From Microbulbifer hainanensis (GTDB lineage: Bacteria; Pseudomonadota; Gammaproteobacteria; Pseudomonadales; Cellvibrionaceae): a stretch of 64,000 nucleotides of DNA. The notes beneath the pieces were generated by a model. It saw nothing but the letters and a program-made list of their open reading frames with translations. It was not told where the DNA came from and ran no database searches. The stretch lies in contig NZ_JACZCR010000033.1 in the NCBI RefSeq assembly GCF_014904735.1, forward strand, positions 186,001 to 250,000. Direction: 5' to 3'. Position numbers and translations under genes: made by a program. This document shows, piece after piece, positions 28,087 to 37,221 of this stretch. The stretch's first letter is position 1. Each line of letters opens with the position of its first letter.

Positions 28087-28636
28087 CACCTTTTTCAACG
28101 GATGAAAATGGCGTTTCCTCAAAGCGTGTAAGTTTTATAAATATCCTAATGGCATAATGTTGATGATGGGCACGATAGTCAGGTTTGGTTGAGTGTTCTG
28201 TTTTTTCGAGGGGGTCTTGACGAATGTGGTCAAAGGCGGGTCAACCGCTACCTGCATAAGGGGTTGTCACCATGTGGCGACTGCCAAGTCGGCGTGGGCC
28301 GTTCAGGACGCGAAGCACGCGCAGATGGATCTGGGCGGGAGTTTATCCCCGCCCGTGCGGAGCGGTGGCGCTGGAGGTGAATATTTATTGATGTCGCCGG
28401 GAAAACCGGCATATATCCCCGTGGATTTGTGACGAAGAGGGACGATTAGGCGGTTTGGGTTTCTAAATTAGTATTCTCCTCTTGAGGTAACAAGAACGAA
28501 CTTAGCGACGCGTTGGAATGAGTTGAAATGCGAATGTAATCGGTCAACTTGACGCTGCAATAGTGGACGTTGCGGGGTAGAATTAGCGTTTAAATACCAC
28601 GTAAAAGACGCTGTTCAGATATTCTAGGAGTTTGGA
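28087..28636. other. Intergenic region between TBDR 2 leader and small lipoprotein gene
   Basis: This 550-base stretch lies between divergent genes. GGCACGATAGTC at 28168-28179 also occurs upstream of TBDR 3 (34011-34022). A GC-rich inverted repeat, GGCGGG and CCCGCC, lies near 28336-28357 without a T-run. Short frames (for example 28193-28432) have no recognisable features. Nothing else was seen. Confidence 0.5.
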
Positions 28637-28945
28637 ATGCGCGTAATGAATAAAATTTTATTAGCTCTCGCTGTTAGCCTGTTGGTGGCTTGCGCCAGCA
28701 ATTCTCCGCCGGGAGGCGAAGAGGGCGCAATATCGTCCGGTTCTGAGAAAGCAACCGCCAATTCCATGATCGCCAAGAATGATATCGATCCCCAAAATCG
28801 GGTCATTTGTAAAGAGCGCGCCATTACTGGTTCCCGCTTTAAACAGAAGACGTGTATGACTGCTAAAGAGTGGGAAACAATGTCCAACGAATCGAAGAGG
28901 GTGGTCGATAAAGCAACGCGTAACAAAGTTCGTTATACCGACTAA
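28637..28945 (+). CDS. Small conserved-type lipoprotein of unknown function
   Basis: This 102-residue protein has a lipoprotein signal with lipobox LLVAC (Cys 18), a disordered Gly/Ser/Glu stretch, and a C-terminal module VICKERAITGSRFKQKTCM-TAKEWE with two Cys. Similar short R-x-x-TGSR-x-x-x-x-C modules occur in many uncharacterised gammaproteobacterial lipoproteins. GGAG lies 8 bases upstream of the ATG; an alternative ATG at 28646 is three codons later. It is divergent from TBDR 2 and precedes the sulfotransferase gene. The function is unknown. Confidence 0.8.
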   Translation: MRVMNKILLALAVSLLVACASNSPPGGEEGAISSGSEKATANSMIAKNDIDPQNRVICKERAITGSRFKQKTCMTAKEWETMSNESKRVVDKATRNKVRYTD

Positions 28946-28950
28946 TCTGA

Positions 28951-28985
28951 CGGGTGATGCCGATCGGGATGTCGGTATTCACCCG
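28951..28985 (+). terminator. Hairpin after the small lipoprotein gene
   Basis: CGGGTGATGCCGA pairs with TCGGTATTCACCCG over 13 bp with one bulged base. It starts 5 bases after the stop codon, but no T-run follows, so intrinsic termination is doubtful. Confidence 0.45.
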
Positions 28986-29027
28986 CCAATACAATCGCAT
29001 GTAACGGCTACTGTTTCCGAACTCGAT

Positions 29028-29058
29028 CCCCCCCTCCCCCTGTAGGAGGACCCCCCCC
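29028..29058 (+). repeat. Poly-C tracts upstream of the sulfotransferase gene
   Basis: Runs of seven C (29028-29034), five C (29036-29040) and eight C (29051-29058) flank an AGGAGGA at 29044-29050. The last run ends 23 bases before the ATG. Homopolymeric C tracts in such a place can vary in length by slippage. Confidence 0.75.
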
Positions 29059-29081
29059 TCTTTTCCCTGCTAGTGACGCAA

Positions 29082-30725
29082 ATGATTAGTGCAAAAAAAT
29101 TTAATGAGAAGCTGTCAGGCGCCAGGCGTCTGCTGTCCACTAAGCACTTCTCCGAGGCGGAAGCTGTTTTTCTTGAGCTCCTGAATCTGGGGCAGGAGCA
29201 GGAGCTTCTCTTGCGCGAACTGGTTCGCCTGTATTGGGAGTGGGGAAAAGCTGATCAGGCGATCAGCAGTTTGGAAAAACTGATTCGGCTTGCACCCAAT
29301 GAGTTGGGTTTTTACCTGGACTTGGCCAATATTTGCGAGCAGGCGGGAGATCTGGAGAAGTCGGCCGAAAGCTATCGGCAACTGTTGCAGCGCAAACCAG
29401 ACCTGCCCAATACTTGGTATAACCTCGCGCGATTACTCAAGCGGTTGGGGCGAAGTTCAGAAGCTCTCGCTGCCTATCAGGAGTCGTTGCGCTATAACGT
29501 TTCAAGGCCCGAAGAAGTCTATAACAATATTGCTGTAATCTTTTCTGAAATGCGGCAGGAGTCCAAAGCTATTGCTGCTTTGGTTAAGTCTATCGAAATC
29601 AATTCGGCATATATCTCTGCCCGGTTTAATCTGGGGGGCATTTACGAGGAAAGCGGTGATCCAGAAAAGGCGCTTGAGCAGTATAAGAAAATCCTCTCTC
29701 TCGATCCTGATTGCTTTCCAGCGCTGTGTCGAATTGCCAATATGCCACGTGGTTCCATCGATATTGATTGGCTATTAATAGAGATTCAAAAAGCGCTCGA
29801 AAAGCCCAGTGTCGAGACTCGAGTTCGCGAGGAGCTTTTGTTCTCTAAGGGTAAATTGTTTGATGAGTGCCGGAAATTTTCTGAGGCATTCAAAGCTTTT
29901 CGCGATGCCAATGAATTGGGGCGCAGGAGGTTTCCAGCCTATAGTAAAGTTGAACATGAGAAAAAGATTGAAGAAATCATCAATGTTTTCAATCGCGACT
30001 GGTTTTCGAATCTAAAAGGTTGTTCCAGCTTGGCGCCTGTCTTTATTTGTGGGATGTACCGGTCCGGGTCGACACTGGTTGAGCAGATTTTGAGTGGGCA
30101 TCCGAGGGTGACTGCGGGTGGCGAGCTGGATTACTTTCCAACGATTGGGATGGATAGGCTGTTGGCTTCTGCCGATACTGGAACTCGAGATGAGTACATC
30201 CAGTCTGCTGCCAGTGGTTATTTGGATTACCTTGCTCAGCGATTCGAGAGTGCCAGCCAGGTGACTGACAAACGCCCGGACAACTATCTGAATCTTGGGG
30301 TTATAAAAACGCTATTTCCGCAAGCCAAGGTGATCTGGACCAGAAGGGGGTTGCTCGATAACTGCCTTTCTATCTACTTTCAGTATCTGGGCGGAGATAT
30401 GAACTACTCAGTGGATCTGGATTTTATCGGGCACTACTACACGCAACAATGTAAATTGATGGAGCACTGGTGTTCGCTATTTCCTGAAACTATCTATCCG
30501 ATTTCTTATGAAAACCTAGTGGACTTCCCTGATAGGGAAGTCCGTGCTTTGCTCGAATTCCTGGGGTTGGAGTGGAACTCTACCTGCCTGGATTTCAGTA
30601 ATCGGGACAACTACGTGAAAACTGCCAGTATCTGGCAGGTTAGGGAGTCGGTTCACAAGCGAGCCAAGTCCAGGCATGAGCATTACACGACGTTTATTGG
30701 TGTTCTGGATAAATACAAGGATTAG
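29082..30725 (+). CDS. TPR-sulfotransferase family protein
   Basis: This 547-residue protein has an N-terminal array of about six TPR units (residues 10-215) and a C-terminal PAPS-dependent sulfotransferase domain. The 5'-phosphosulfate loop is FICGMYRSGSTLVEQIL (near 320) and the 3'-phosphate site is VIWTRRGLLDNCLSIYF (near 417). There is no signal peptide, so it is likely cytoplasmic. No correctly spaced ribosome-binding site is seen; AGGAGG lies 32 bases upstream beyond a poly-C tract, and an in-frame GTG at 29073 is an alternative start. TPR-sulfotransferases are often found beside TBDR genes. The acceptor (protein tyrosine, glycan or metabolite) is unknown. Confidence 0.88.
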   Translation: MISAKKFNEKLSGARRLLSTKHFSEAEAVFLELLNLGQEQELLLRELVRLYWEWGKADQAISSLEKLIRLAPNELGFYLDLANICEQAGDLEKSAESYRQLLQRKPDLPNTWYNLARLLKRLGRSSEALAAYQESLRYNVSRPEEVYNNIAVIFSEMRQESKAIAALVKSIEINSAYISARFNLGGIYEESGDPEKALEQYKKILSLDPDCFPALCRIANMPRGSIDIDWLLIEIQKALEKPSVETRVREELLFSKGKLFDECRKFSEAFKAFRDANELGRRRFPAYSKVEHEKKIEEIINVFNRDWFSNLKGCSSLAPVFICGMYRSGSTLVEQILSGHPRVTAGGELDYFPTIGMDRLLASADTGTRDEYIQSAASGYLDYLAQRFESASQVTDKRPDNYLNLGVIKTLFPQAKVIWTRRGLLDNCLSIYFQYLGGDMNYSVDLDFIGHYYTQQCKLMEHWCSLFPETIYPISYENLVDFPDREVRALLEFLGLEWNSTCLDFSNRDNYVKTASIWQVRESVHKRAKSRHEHYTTFIGVLDKYKD

Positions 30726-30944
30726 CGTATTTATTGGCTATGGCTGAGTAATTTGTAGAGATCTTCGATTTTTCCTTAATCGAAATTCAAGCAGTCGTTA
30801 CGTTAGGATAACTTGCAGGATTCTACGGCTGGTGGGGTTCGGTTTCCTATCCGTTTTTTTTCAAAATGAACATTCGTAAATGCTCCTTGAAACGGGGGCT
30901 TATATGTGAACTTTTTAGGTGGTGGGTGGCGAGGTGGCCGGCAT

Positions 30945-30978
30945 AAAAAAGCGCGGCAGATTACTCTGCCGCGCTTTT
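30945..30978. terminator. Bidirectional terminator between sulfotransferase and TBDR 3
   Basis: AAAAGCGCGGCAGA (30947-30960) pairs perfectly with TCTGCCGCGCTTTT (30965-30978) around TTAC. It sits between the convergent genes; the 220 bases before it hold nothing recognisable. Confidence 0.92.
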
Positions 30979-31001
30979 CACTATAGGCTGCTACAAGCTA
31001 A

Positions 31002-33899
31002 TTAGAAGTCTACAGTGAAGCCCAGGAAGGCGTAACGACCCAGAGCATCGTAAGTGCCCGGGAAGGTGTTGCCGTTGCCGTAGATGCTGGGGCCAGCATC
31101 GGAAGTTAGCGGCGGCTCTTCGTCCAGAACGTTGTTGATACCACTACGTACAGTCAGGTTGTCGGTAGCGGCCCAGGACGCAGACAGGTCGAAGTAGTCG
31201 ACGGCATCGAAATCAGCTTGGTGTGATCCGAGGTCTTCTACATCGCCAATGTGTCGCCAAGCACCGGTCACATCCAGACCTGCCAGTGGGGTAGCCCAGG
31301 TAGCGCGCATTGTACCTACGAACTCCGGGGTCGGCGCACCACAGGAGGCGCCCCAGTAACCTACACAGTCGATAACTTCCGCGCCCGGGATTTCTTGCTG
31401 GTCCCACTTGGTCAGGAAGGTGGCGATGTAGTTCATATCGATGGAGCCCATGGAGCCGATGTCAAAGCCATAGTTGGCATTGATGTCGACACCTGCGGTC
31501 TCGAAGAAGCCGATGTTTGCAGCCGGAGAAACGATGGATGCTTCACCAAGCCACAGGTTGCCGTTGGGACCACGGTTAATCTTGCCGCAGCTGGCAGCGT
31601 CGTTGTTGAGCTGGCACTGGTCAAGAATGAAGCCGGGGTCGACTTCCTTGATGGCGTCGGTCACTTCGATATCGAAGTAGTCTACGCTGACGGTCAGGCC
31701 TTCCACGTAGCTCGGGCTGTAAACGAAGCCGGCGGAGAAAGTCTCAGATTCTTCCGGCTTGAGGGTGGCGGTACCGCCTCCGATGTAATTGTACTGGCCA
31801 GCCGGGTTCTGCGGGATATTGCCGTACTGGTCGGCAGTAACGCCGGAGCGCATACATTCTTCCAGTGTGGCTGTCGGATCAACACCACAGGGATCGGAAT
31901 CCATATCGAAGAGGCTGATGCCGTTAGGAGTAAACAGCTCGCGGATGTTGGCGTGGCGAACGGCTGACTGGAAGCTGGCGCGCAATTTGATGTCGGAAAC
32001 CGGTGTCCAGTCCAGGCCGACCTTGTAGGTATCGGTTTGAACGTCGGTGCTGTAGTCGGAGTAGCGGTAAGCCATTTCCATGCCCAGGTATTCGGCACCC
32101 GGCTTACCGGAAATCAGCGGTACGTTGATCTCGGTAAAGGCTTCCTTCACGCTCAGGGAGCCGCTAACACCTTTGGTCGGGCCACCTTGGCCGGCGCCGT
32201 CACCAGTCTGGAAGCCATTGTCTGGATTGTAAGTCAACGCTTCACGACGGCTTTCCAGACCAAATACTACCGCGATGCCGGAATCTGCAGTAGGCAGTTG
32301 CACACCGTAGTCGCCCAGGTCGCCGGTAACGTAGCCGGAGTAGATTTCCTGTTCGGTGGTGCCGCGTGCGAACAGCGGCAGGATCAGGTAGTTCAGGGCT
32401 TCCTGGGTTACACCGCCTTCCTGGAAGATGTTCCAGGGCACACAGCTTGGGTCGGAGCCGTCCAATACGGACTGACATACCGGCTGGCCAAAGGTTTCTG
32501 AGCCCACACGGTCATCTGTTTTGACATTCAGTGAACGGCCAATGCGAGTAGAAGACATATCATTGAGATAGGTTTCTTGCATGCTCACTTCAGCGTACTG
32601 AGCGTAGGCGTCGTAGGACCAGGTTTGGTTGATGTCGCCACGCAGACCGAACACACCGCGGAAAGTGGTGTGACGCAGGTCGTCCTGGCGCGGGCCACCT
32701 TCTACGTTGCGGCGACCGATATAGAAAGGTGCACTGTCGTCAGCGGTCAGGCCGGCGCTGGTGCAGATCAGATCGCGCTGCTGGTCCGACAGCAGGGGGT
32801 TGTCGCAGTTGATGCTGTCGGTAATGAAGAAGTTACCAGACGGGGCGATCTGCGCAACGGTGCGGTCGTCGGCGTAGGATAGCTGGGTGTAGGCAGTGAC
32901 ATTGTCGTTGATGTCATAGTGACCGAATACACCCATGGTCCAGCGCTCGTCCGGACGCTGGAAGTAGTTCAGCGGGCCGTAGTTGTATGCTGTGCCATCC
33001 CAGGGTACGAATTGGTCGCCCGAGACAGTGAAGTCGTTGCCACTATTTTTAACAAAATCAGTGAAGCGGCCAGTCGGGATGGTGGAGGAACCACCACAGC
33101 CGAAGGAATCGGGAGAGCCTTTCAGCGAGCAGCTGCTGTAATCGCGGTCAGACTGCAGAACGGCATCGATCTTGCGGTAGTTGGCATAGCCGGTCACGTT
33201 GCCGCGGCCACCGTCCAGGTTTGCACCCATGATCAGCGAGAAATCGTTGGTCTCACCGTCGGTCACGCTGCCGTCAGCAACATCAAAACCTTGTGATTTT
33301 ACGACGCTCTGGATGCGGCTGTTGTCGTTGTTGTGCTGGTATGCGCTGGTCTGAGTCTCGAAGCGCACTCCCTCGAAGTCGTCCTTCATGATGAAGTTGA
33401 CAACACCGGCAATCGCATCGGAGCCGTAGGTTGCGGAAGAGCCACCAGTCAGCACTTCTACGCGCTCAACCAGTCCGGCTGGGATCTGGTTCAGGTCGGC
33501 ACCGGAGCCGCCGGAAATCGGAGAGCCTGCGGGCATGCGGCGGCCGTCGATCAGCACCAGGGTGCGCTCGGAACCCAGACCTCGAAGGTCAACAGTGGCG
33601 GTACCGGTAGCGCCGTTGGCCATGCCAGCAGTCTGAGTAGCCGCTACCTGCGGCAGCTTGTTGATCATGTCTTCAACGCGGACAACACCGGTTGCTTTCA
33701 TGTCTTCGGAGCTGACGGAAGTCACCGGGCTGACGCTGGTCTCGTTCGCGTCGCGCTGAATACGGGAGCCGGTAACAACAACCTCTTCCACCATGGTGGC
33801 ATCTTGCTGTGCGAAGGCGGGCATGGCGGGAACCAGTACTGCGGCTGCGGTCAGGCCCAGAGCCCCCTTCACAGCTGCGGACAGAAGGTTCTTTTTCAT
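31002..33899 (-). CDS. TonB-dependent receptor (TBDR 3)
   Basis: This 965-residue outer-membrane receptor has the signal peptide MKKNLLSAAVKGALGLTAAA ending MPAFAQ and the TonB box MVEEVVVTGSRIQR. The plug is at about 45-165 (GGSSATYGSDAIAGVVNFIMKDDF) and the barrel ends GFTVDF. Cys pairs occur in extracellular-type loops (SDPCGVDPTATLEEC and DQCQLNNDAASC), probably disulfides. Its 5' leader and signal-peptide codons nearly match those of TBDR 2, but the mature proteins differ. The ligand is unknown. Confidence 0.95.
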   Translation of the reverse strand: MKKNLLSAAVKGALGLTAAAVLVPAMPAFAQQDATMVEEVVVTGSRIQRDANETSVSPVTSVSSEDMKATGVVRVEDMINKLPQVAATQTAGMANGATGTATVDLRGLGSERTLVLIDGRRMPAGSPISGGSGADLNQIPAGLVERVEVLTGGSSATYGSDAIAGVVNFIMKDDFEGVRFETQTSAYQHNNDNSRIQSVVKSQGFDVADGSVTDGETNDFSLIMGANLDGGRGNVTGYANYRKIDAVLQSDRDYSSCSLKGSPDSFGCGGSSTIPTGRFTDFVKNSGNDFTVSGDQFVPWDGTAYNYGPLNYFQRPDERWTMGVFGHYDINDNVTAYTQLSYADDRTVAQIAPSGNFFITDSINCDNPLLSDQQRDLICTSAGLTADDSAPFYIGRRNVEGGPRQDDLRHTTFRGVFGLRGDINQTWSYDAYAQYAEVSMQETYLNDMSSTRIGRSLNVKTDDRVGSETFGQPVCQSVLDGSDPSCVPWNIFQEGGVTQEALNYLILPLFARGTTEQEIYSGYVTGDLGDYGVQLPTADSGIAVVFGLESRREALTYNPDNGFQTGDGAGQGGPTKGVSGSLSVKEAFTEINVPLISGKPGAEYLGMEMAYRYSDYSTDVQTDTYKVGLDWTPVSDIKLRASFQSAVRHANIRELFTPNGISLFDMDSDPCGVDPTATLEECMRSGVTADQYGNIPQNPAGQYNYIGGGTATLKPEESETFSAGFVYSPSYVEGLTVSVDYFDIEVTDAIKEVDPGFILDQCQLNNDAASCGKINRGPNGNLWLGEASIVSPAANIGFFETAGVDINANYGFDIGSMGSIDMNYIATFLTKWDQQEIPGAEVIDCVGYWGASCGAPTPEFVGTMRATWATPLAGLDVTGAWRHIGDVEDLGSHQADFDAVDYFDLSASWAATDNLTVRSGINNVLDEEPPLTSDAGPSIYGNGNTFPGTYDALGRYAFLGFTVDF

Positions 33900-33993
33900 T
33901 GTAAATCCTCTCTAAATCGTTGGATTTATTGTGTTTTGCCTCAAAGGGCGGTATGTGAAAGCGGCTACCCCCACGTGGCCGCTTCCCTCCCAA
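33900..33993 (-). promoter_or_regulatory. Structured 5' leader of TBDR 3, shared with TBDR 2
   Basis: This is the partner of 27994-28086. The hairpin is formed by 33978-33986 and 33957-33965 (GGAAGCGGC / GCCGCTTTC on the minus strand), 9 positions fully paired counting one G-U, with a 12-base loop that again ends TGGGGGTA. Where the TBDR 2 copy has a U-U mismatch, this copy has C-G, and G-C has become G-U. The rest of this intergenic region (to 34185) holds a T/A-rich stretch and the TBDR 4 hairpin. Confidence 0.75.
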
Positions 33994-34153
33994 CATACCT
34001 ATGAACGAATGGCACGATAGTCCCCTCAATAAAAATTCATTTTTTTTCCAAAAAAGCGCAATGACAGCTTTGGTAGGATTGGGTGGTCAAATTTTGATCA
34101 GAAAGGAAGGGGGGGAGACTGCTAACGATGGTGGCGAGGTGGGGAGGAGAGAG

Positions 34154-34177
34154 CCCCCGCCCGGAAGCGGGCGGGGG
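34154..34177 (-). terminator. GC-rich hairpin after TBDR 4
   Basis: CCCCCGCCCG and CGGGCGGGGG form a perfect 10-bp stem around a 4-base loop, 9 bases past the TBDR 4 stop. Only a CT-rich run follows on the minus strand, so the T-run is missing. Confidence 0.6.
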
Positions 34178-34185
34178 GAGGTGGA

Positions 34186-36987
34186 TCAGAAGGTGAAAGT
34201 CACGGTACCGTAGAAGAAGCGACCCAGCGTGTCATAAGTGATCGGCAGGGTGTTCATATCGTCGTAGTTGGTGAGATAGGGCGGCTGCTGGTTCCAGACG
34301 TTGCGGATACCGCCGGAGATTTTCATGTTCTGCCAGCAGAAGTAGCTGCCCTGCACGTCCATATACCAGGTAGTATCTCCGTGGGTGGAGAGGTCGGTGT
34401 CACCGGGGTTGACATCGTCCACCGGGCCAATCCAGCGCAGTAGTGCACCCGCACTCCAGTTTTCCTCCTCGTAGTCCAGGCCGACAAAGCCCTTCCACTC
34501 CGGAAAGCCGGTAATGGCGGTGGTTACCGGATCCGCGCCGAAATAACCCGCCAGATCGATTTCCGGCTCCTCGCTACTGGCCTGGAACTTGTAATCATTC
34601 AACCAGGTGGTCTGGGCGCGGGCGGTCACGGTGCCGTTCCAGAAATCCTGGCTGTAGTCGAAGCCCAGGTCGACACCGGAGGTCTCGAAGGTGGAGATAT
34701 TCTGGCTATTCAAAAGTTGACCGGCGATGGTGCCGTCAGATTGCCGGAACCGACTGGGGCCAGTGGGGGTATTTAGCGGTTGGCTTCCTACCGATTGGGC
34801 GCCAGAAAAATAGAGGTCGCAATTGGGGCTGGAGAAGTTGGGGCTTAGAAAGCAGCTCTGGACCAGAGTGTTGGTGGTAAAGGTGCCGAGAGCATCGTCC
34901 ACCGTAATGGAGTAGTAATCCAGGGTGAAGCTCATATCCTCCACAAAGGTGGGCGTCCAGACAATACCGAAGGTCCAGCTTTCGGATGTCTCTTCCTTCA
35001 AATCCGGGTTGCCGCCAAATAACCCTGTGGCTTGCGGGGCGGCAAGGAGGGCGTTGGTCGGGTCGACGCCATCGGCCTGACAGTTGGCGCGGAGGGTGGC
35101 GTTGCCGCTCTGGTTCCACTGGTAGCATGGGTCGCTATAGCTTTCAGCAGAGAGTTCCTGCGGCGAGTACAGGTCATCGATCCCCGGGGCGCGGAAACCC
35201 TGTGACCAGGTGCCGCGGAAGCGCAGTTGCTCTATCGGGGCATAGTCGATAACTGCGGCCCAGGTGGTGTCCGCGCCAATAGTGTCGTAGTCGGAGTAGC
35301 GGAACGAGGCTTCGGCGGCGAGGGTCTCGGCCCAGGATTCGCCTTCGAAAAACGGCATGCGAATCTCACCGTAGGCCTCATCCACTTTGTAGCTGCCACC
35401 CCAGGATTCACCGGTGACAAAATAGATCTGCCCGAGCTCGGCTGCGCCGTCTGCGGTGACCTCGGCGGATTCGGAGCGGTGCTCGTAACCGATTGCCCAC
35501 TGGAAGGGCTCACTGGTCAGGGAGAAATCGCCGAAATCGCCGGTCAGGTTGGCCTGTAGCTGGCGCAGGGTCGACTTTTCTACCGGTGAGTTGGTCACGG
35601 TGGCGTAGTCGATCTGGGCCTGGGTCAGGGTGTCGCTGTGGAAGGGATCCCAGAGCCCGGGACAGTCGGCGTCCTCAGAGCAGGGCGTGGATACCGGGTT
35701 GCCATCGGTGTCGACAGAGCCGAGCAGTGTATCGAATCTCGGTTGGTTGGCCCGCCCCAGTTCGATTTGCGGATCCACCCAGCGAGCGTAATTATAGGAA
35801 ACATCCCAGTTCCACTCGTTGCACCATTCGCCTTTCAGGCCGATCACGCCGCGCCAGGTGCTGACATCCTGGAAGAAAGCGCGTCCACCGGTCTCGGTGA
35901 TCCGCCGGCCGATATTGACGTCTTCACCGACCGGGTTGAAGGGCTGGTCCGCCGGGATTCTCGGTCCCCAGAAGGTACCCTCAGGGGCGAGTAACTGATC
36001 AGACCGCCGGTTGGCATACATGAGTTGGCCAAAGGTATCCAGCGTGGTGACATCCTTAAAGTCCGCCAGTTGGTACTCGCCGTAGCCGTACATGGTGACG
36101 ACTTCCTGCGGCGTAATCAGATAACTGGCCGTTGCGTAGTTGAAGGAGTCGATGGTGGAGTCGTAGAGCCGCACCTGATTGGTATTTGGATCTACGACAT
36201 AGCTCAGACCATCGGCGCGGGAAAAGCGCGCCGGGCTTGTGGTACCACTGCCGCCGCAGGGCACCCGGTCGCCAGTTTCAAACCGGGGGCAGTCCGAAAA
36301 ACGGCGGTCGCCCTGGAAGACATCCTGGCGTTTGCTCCACTCGGTGTTGAAGACGACATGGCCATTGTCGCCACCGGTGCCGAGCGTCAAGTTCGCGCTG
36401 TATTCCTGGCCATCGTTGTGGGTGGAGGTACCGGCGTAAAAGCTTGTCTCTGCGCCTTCAAAGTTTTTCTTGGTGATGATGTTGATGACGCCGGCAATGG
36501 CGTCTGAGCCGTAAATGGTAGAAGCGCCATCCCGGAGGACTTCGATCCGTTCGATGATCGATGTGGGGATGGTGTTCAGGTCGACGACGCCAGTGGAGGT
36601 GCCGGCGGATACCATGCGTCGGCCATCTACGAGTACCAGGGTGCGTTGTGAACCCAGGCCCCGGAGGGATACTGTCGCCAGACCCGGGTTGCCATTGTTA
36701 ACCGATGAACCGAGCTGGCCGCCGGTCACGGATGGAATTTCCTGCAGGAAATTTTCCAGGGTAGTCTGGCCGGACTTTTCCAGCGCCGCCGCATCGAAAA
36801 CACTGATTGGCGTCGCGCTGGTTGCGTCGGTAGTGCGTTGGATGCGCGAACCGGTGACAACCACTTCCTCAACCTGTTGTTGCGGTTGGTCCTGAGCAAA
36901 CGACAAAGTGGCAAAGCTGGTGGTGGTTACGGCTGCGGTGGCTGCGATTGCGCCCTTGATTGCCCGGGATAGACGGGATCTGTCCAT
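34186..36987 (-). CDS. TonB-dependent receptor (TBDR 4)
   Basis: This 933-residue outer-membrane receptor has a signal peptide ending LSFAQ, then QQVEEVVVTGSRIQR (TonB box). The plug covers about 55-175 (DGASTIYGSDAIAGVINIITKK) and the barrel ends GTVTFTF. Loop Cys pairs (PCSEDADCPG, DPCYQWNQSGNATLRANC, SCFLSPNFSSPNC) suggest disulfide-stabilised loops. AGGAGAGG lies 8 bases before the ATG. It has its own leader, unlike that of TBDRs 2 and 3. TBDR 5 lies 234 bases upstream on the same strand. The ligand is unknown. Confidence 0.95.
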   Translation of the reverse strand: MDRSRLSRAIKGAIAATAAVTTTSFATLSFAQDQPQQQVEEVVVTGSRIQRTTDATSATPISVFDAAALEKSGQTTLENFLQEIPSVTGGQLGSSVNNGNPGLATVSLRGLGSQRTLVLVDGRRMVSAGTSTGVVDLNTIPTSIIERIEVLRDGASTIYGSDAIAGVINIITKKNFEGAETSFYAGTSTHNDGQEYSANLTLGTGGDNGHVVFNTEWSKRQDVFQGDRRFSDCPRFETGDRVPCGGSGTTSPARFSRADGLSYVVDPNTNQVRLYDSTIDSFNYATASYLITPQEVVTMYGYGEYQLADFKDVTTLDTFGQLMYANRRSDQLLAPEGTFWGPRIPADQPFNPVGEDVNIGRRITETGGRAFFQDVSTWRGVIGLKGEWCNEWNWDVSYNYARWVDPQIELGRANQPRFDTLLGSVDTDGNPVSTPCSEDADCPGLWDPFHSDTLTQAQIDYATVTNSPVEKSTLRQLQANLTGDFGDFSLTSEPFQWAIGYEHRSESAEVTADGAAELGQIYFVTGESWGGSYKVDEAYGEIRMPFFEGESWAETLAAEASFRYSDYDTIGADTTWAAVIDYAPIEQLRFRGTWSQGFRAPGIDDLYSPQELSAESYSDPCYQWNQSGNATLRANCQADGVDPTNALLAAPQATGLFGGNPDLKEETSESWTFGIVWTPTFVEDMSFTLDYYSITVDDALGTFTTNTLVQSCFLSPNFSSPNCDLYFSGAQSVGSQPLNTPTGPSRFRQSDGTIAGQLLNSQNISTFETSGVDLGFDYSQDFWNGTVTARAQTTWLNDYKFQASSEEPEIDLAGYFGADPVTTAITGFPEWKGFVGLDYEEENWSAGALLRWIGPVDDVNPGDTDLSTHGDTTWYMDVQGSYFCWQNMKISGGIRNVWNQQPPYLTNYDDMNTLPITYDTLGRFFYGTVTFTF

Positions 36988-37221
36988 GGTATACCTCTCC
37001 TGATACCGGTTCTAAACGCCGAATACGGCAGTGTCCTCCCTGACAACTGCAAAACTACTATCAACAGAGGCTTGCTAAAACACTAGAACATTTTTTCTAC
37101 ATGGGGAGGTTTGTTCGAACATTCACACGCCTTTGGCATTCAGTGCCGGTTATTTCTATGTCAGCCCGGCGCTTGGCGATGACGGTATGCGTTGCAGGGG
37201 AAGGGATGAAGTGGCGGAAAT

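Noticed and set aside
28150-28440. Small gene or RNA between TBDR 2 and the small lipoprotein.
   Set aside because: Only short frames and a GC-rich inverted repeat without T-run; nothing supports a product.
23279-37221. Fur boxes upstream of the receptors.
   Set aside because: No 19-base GATAATGAT-type inverted repeat was seen near any receptor start.
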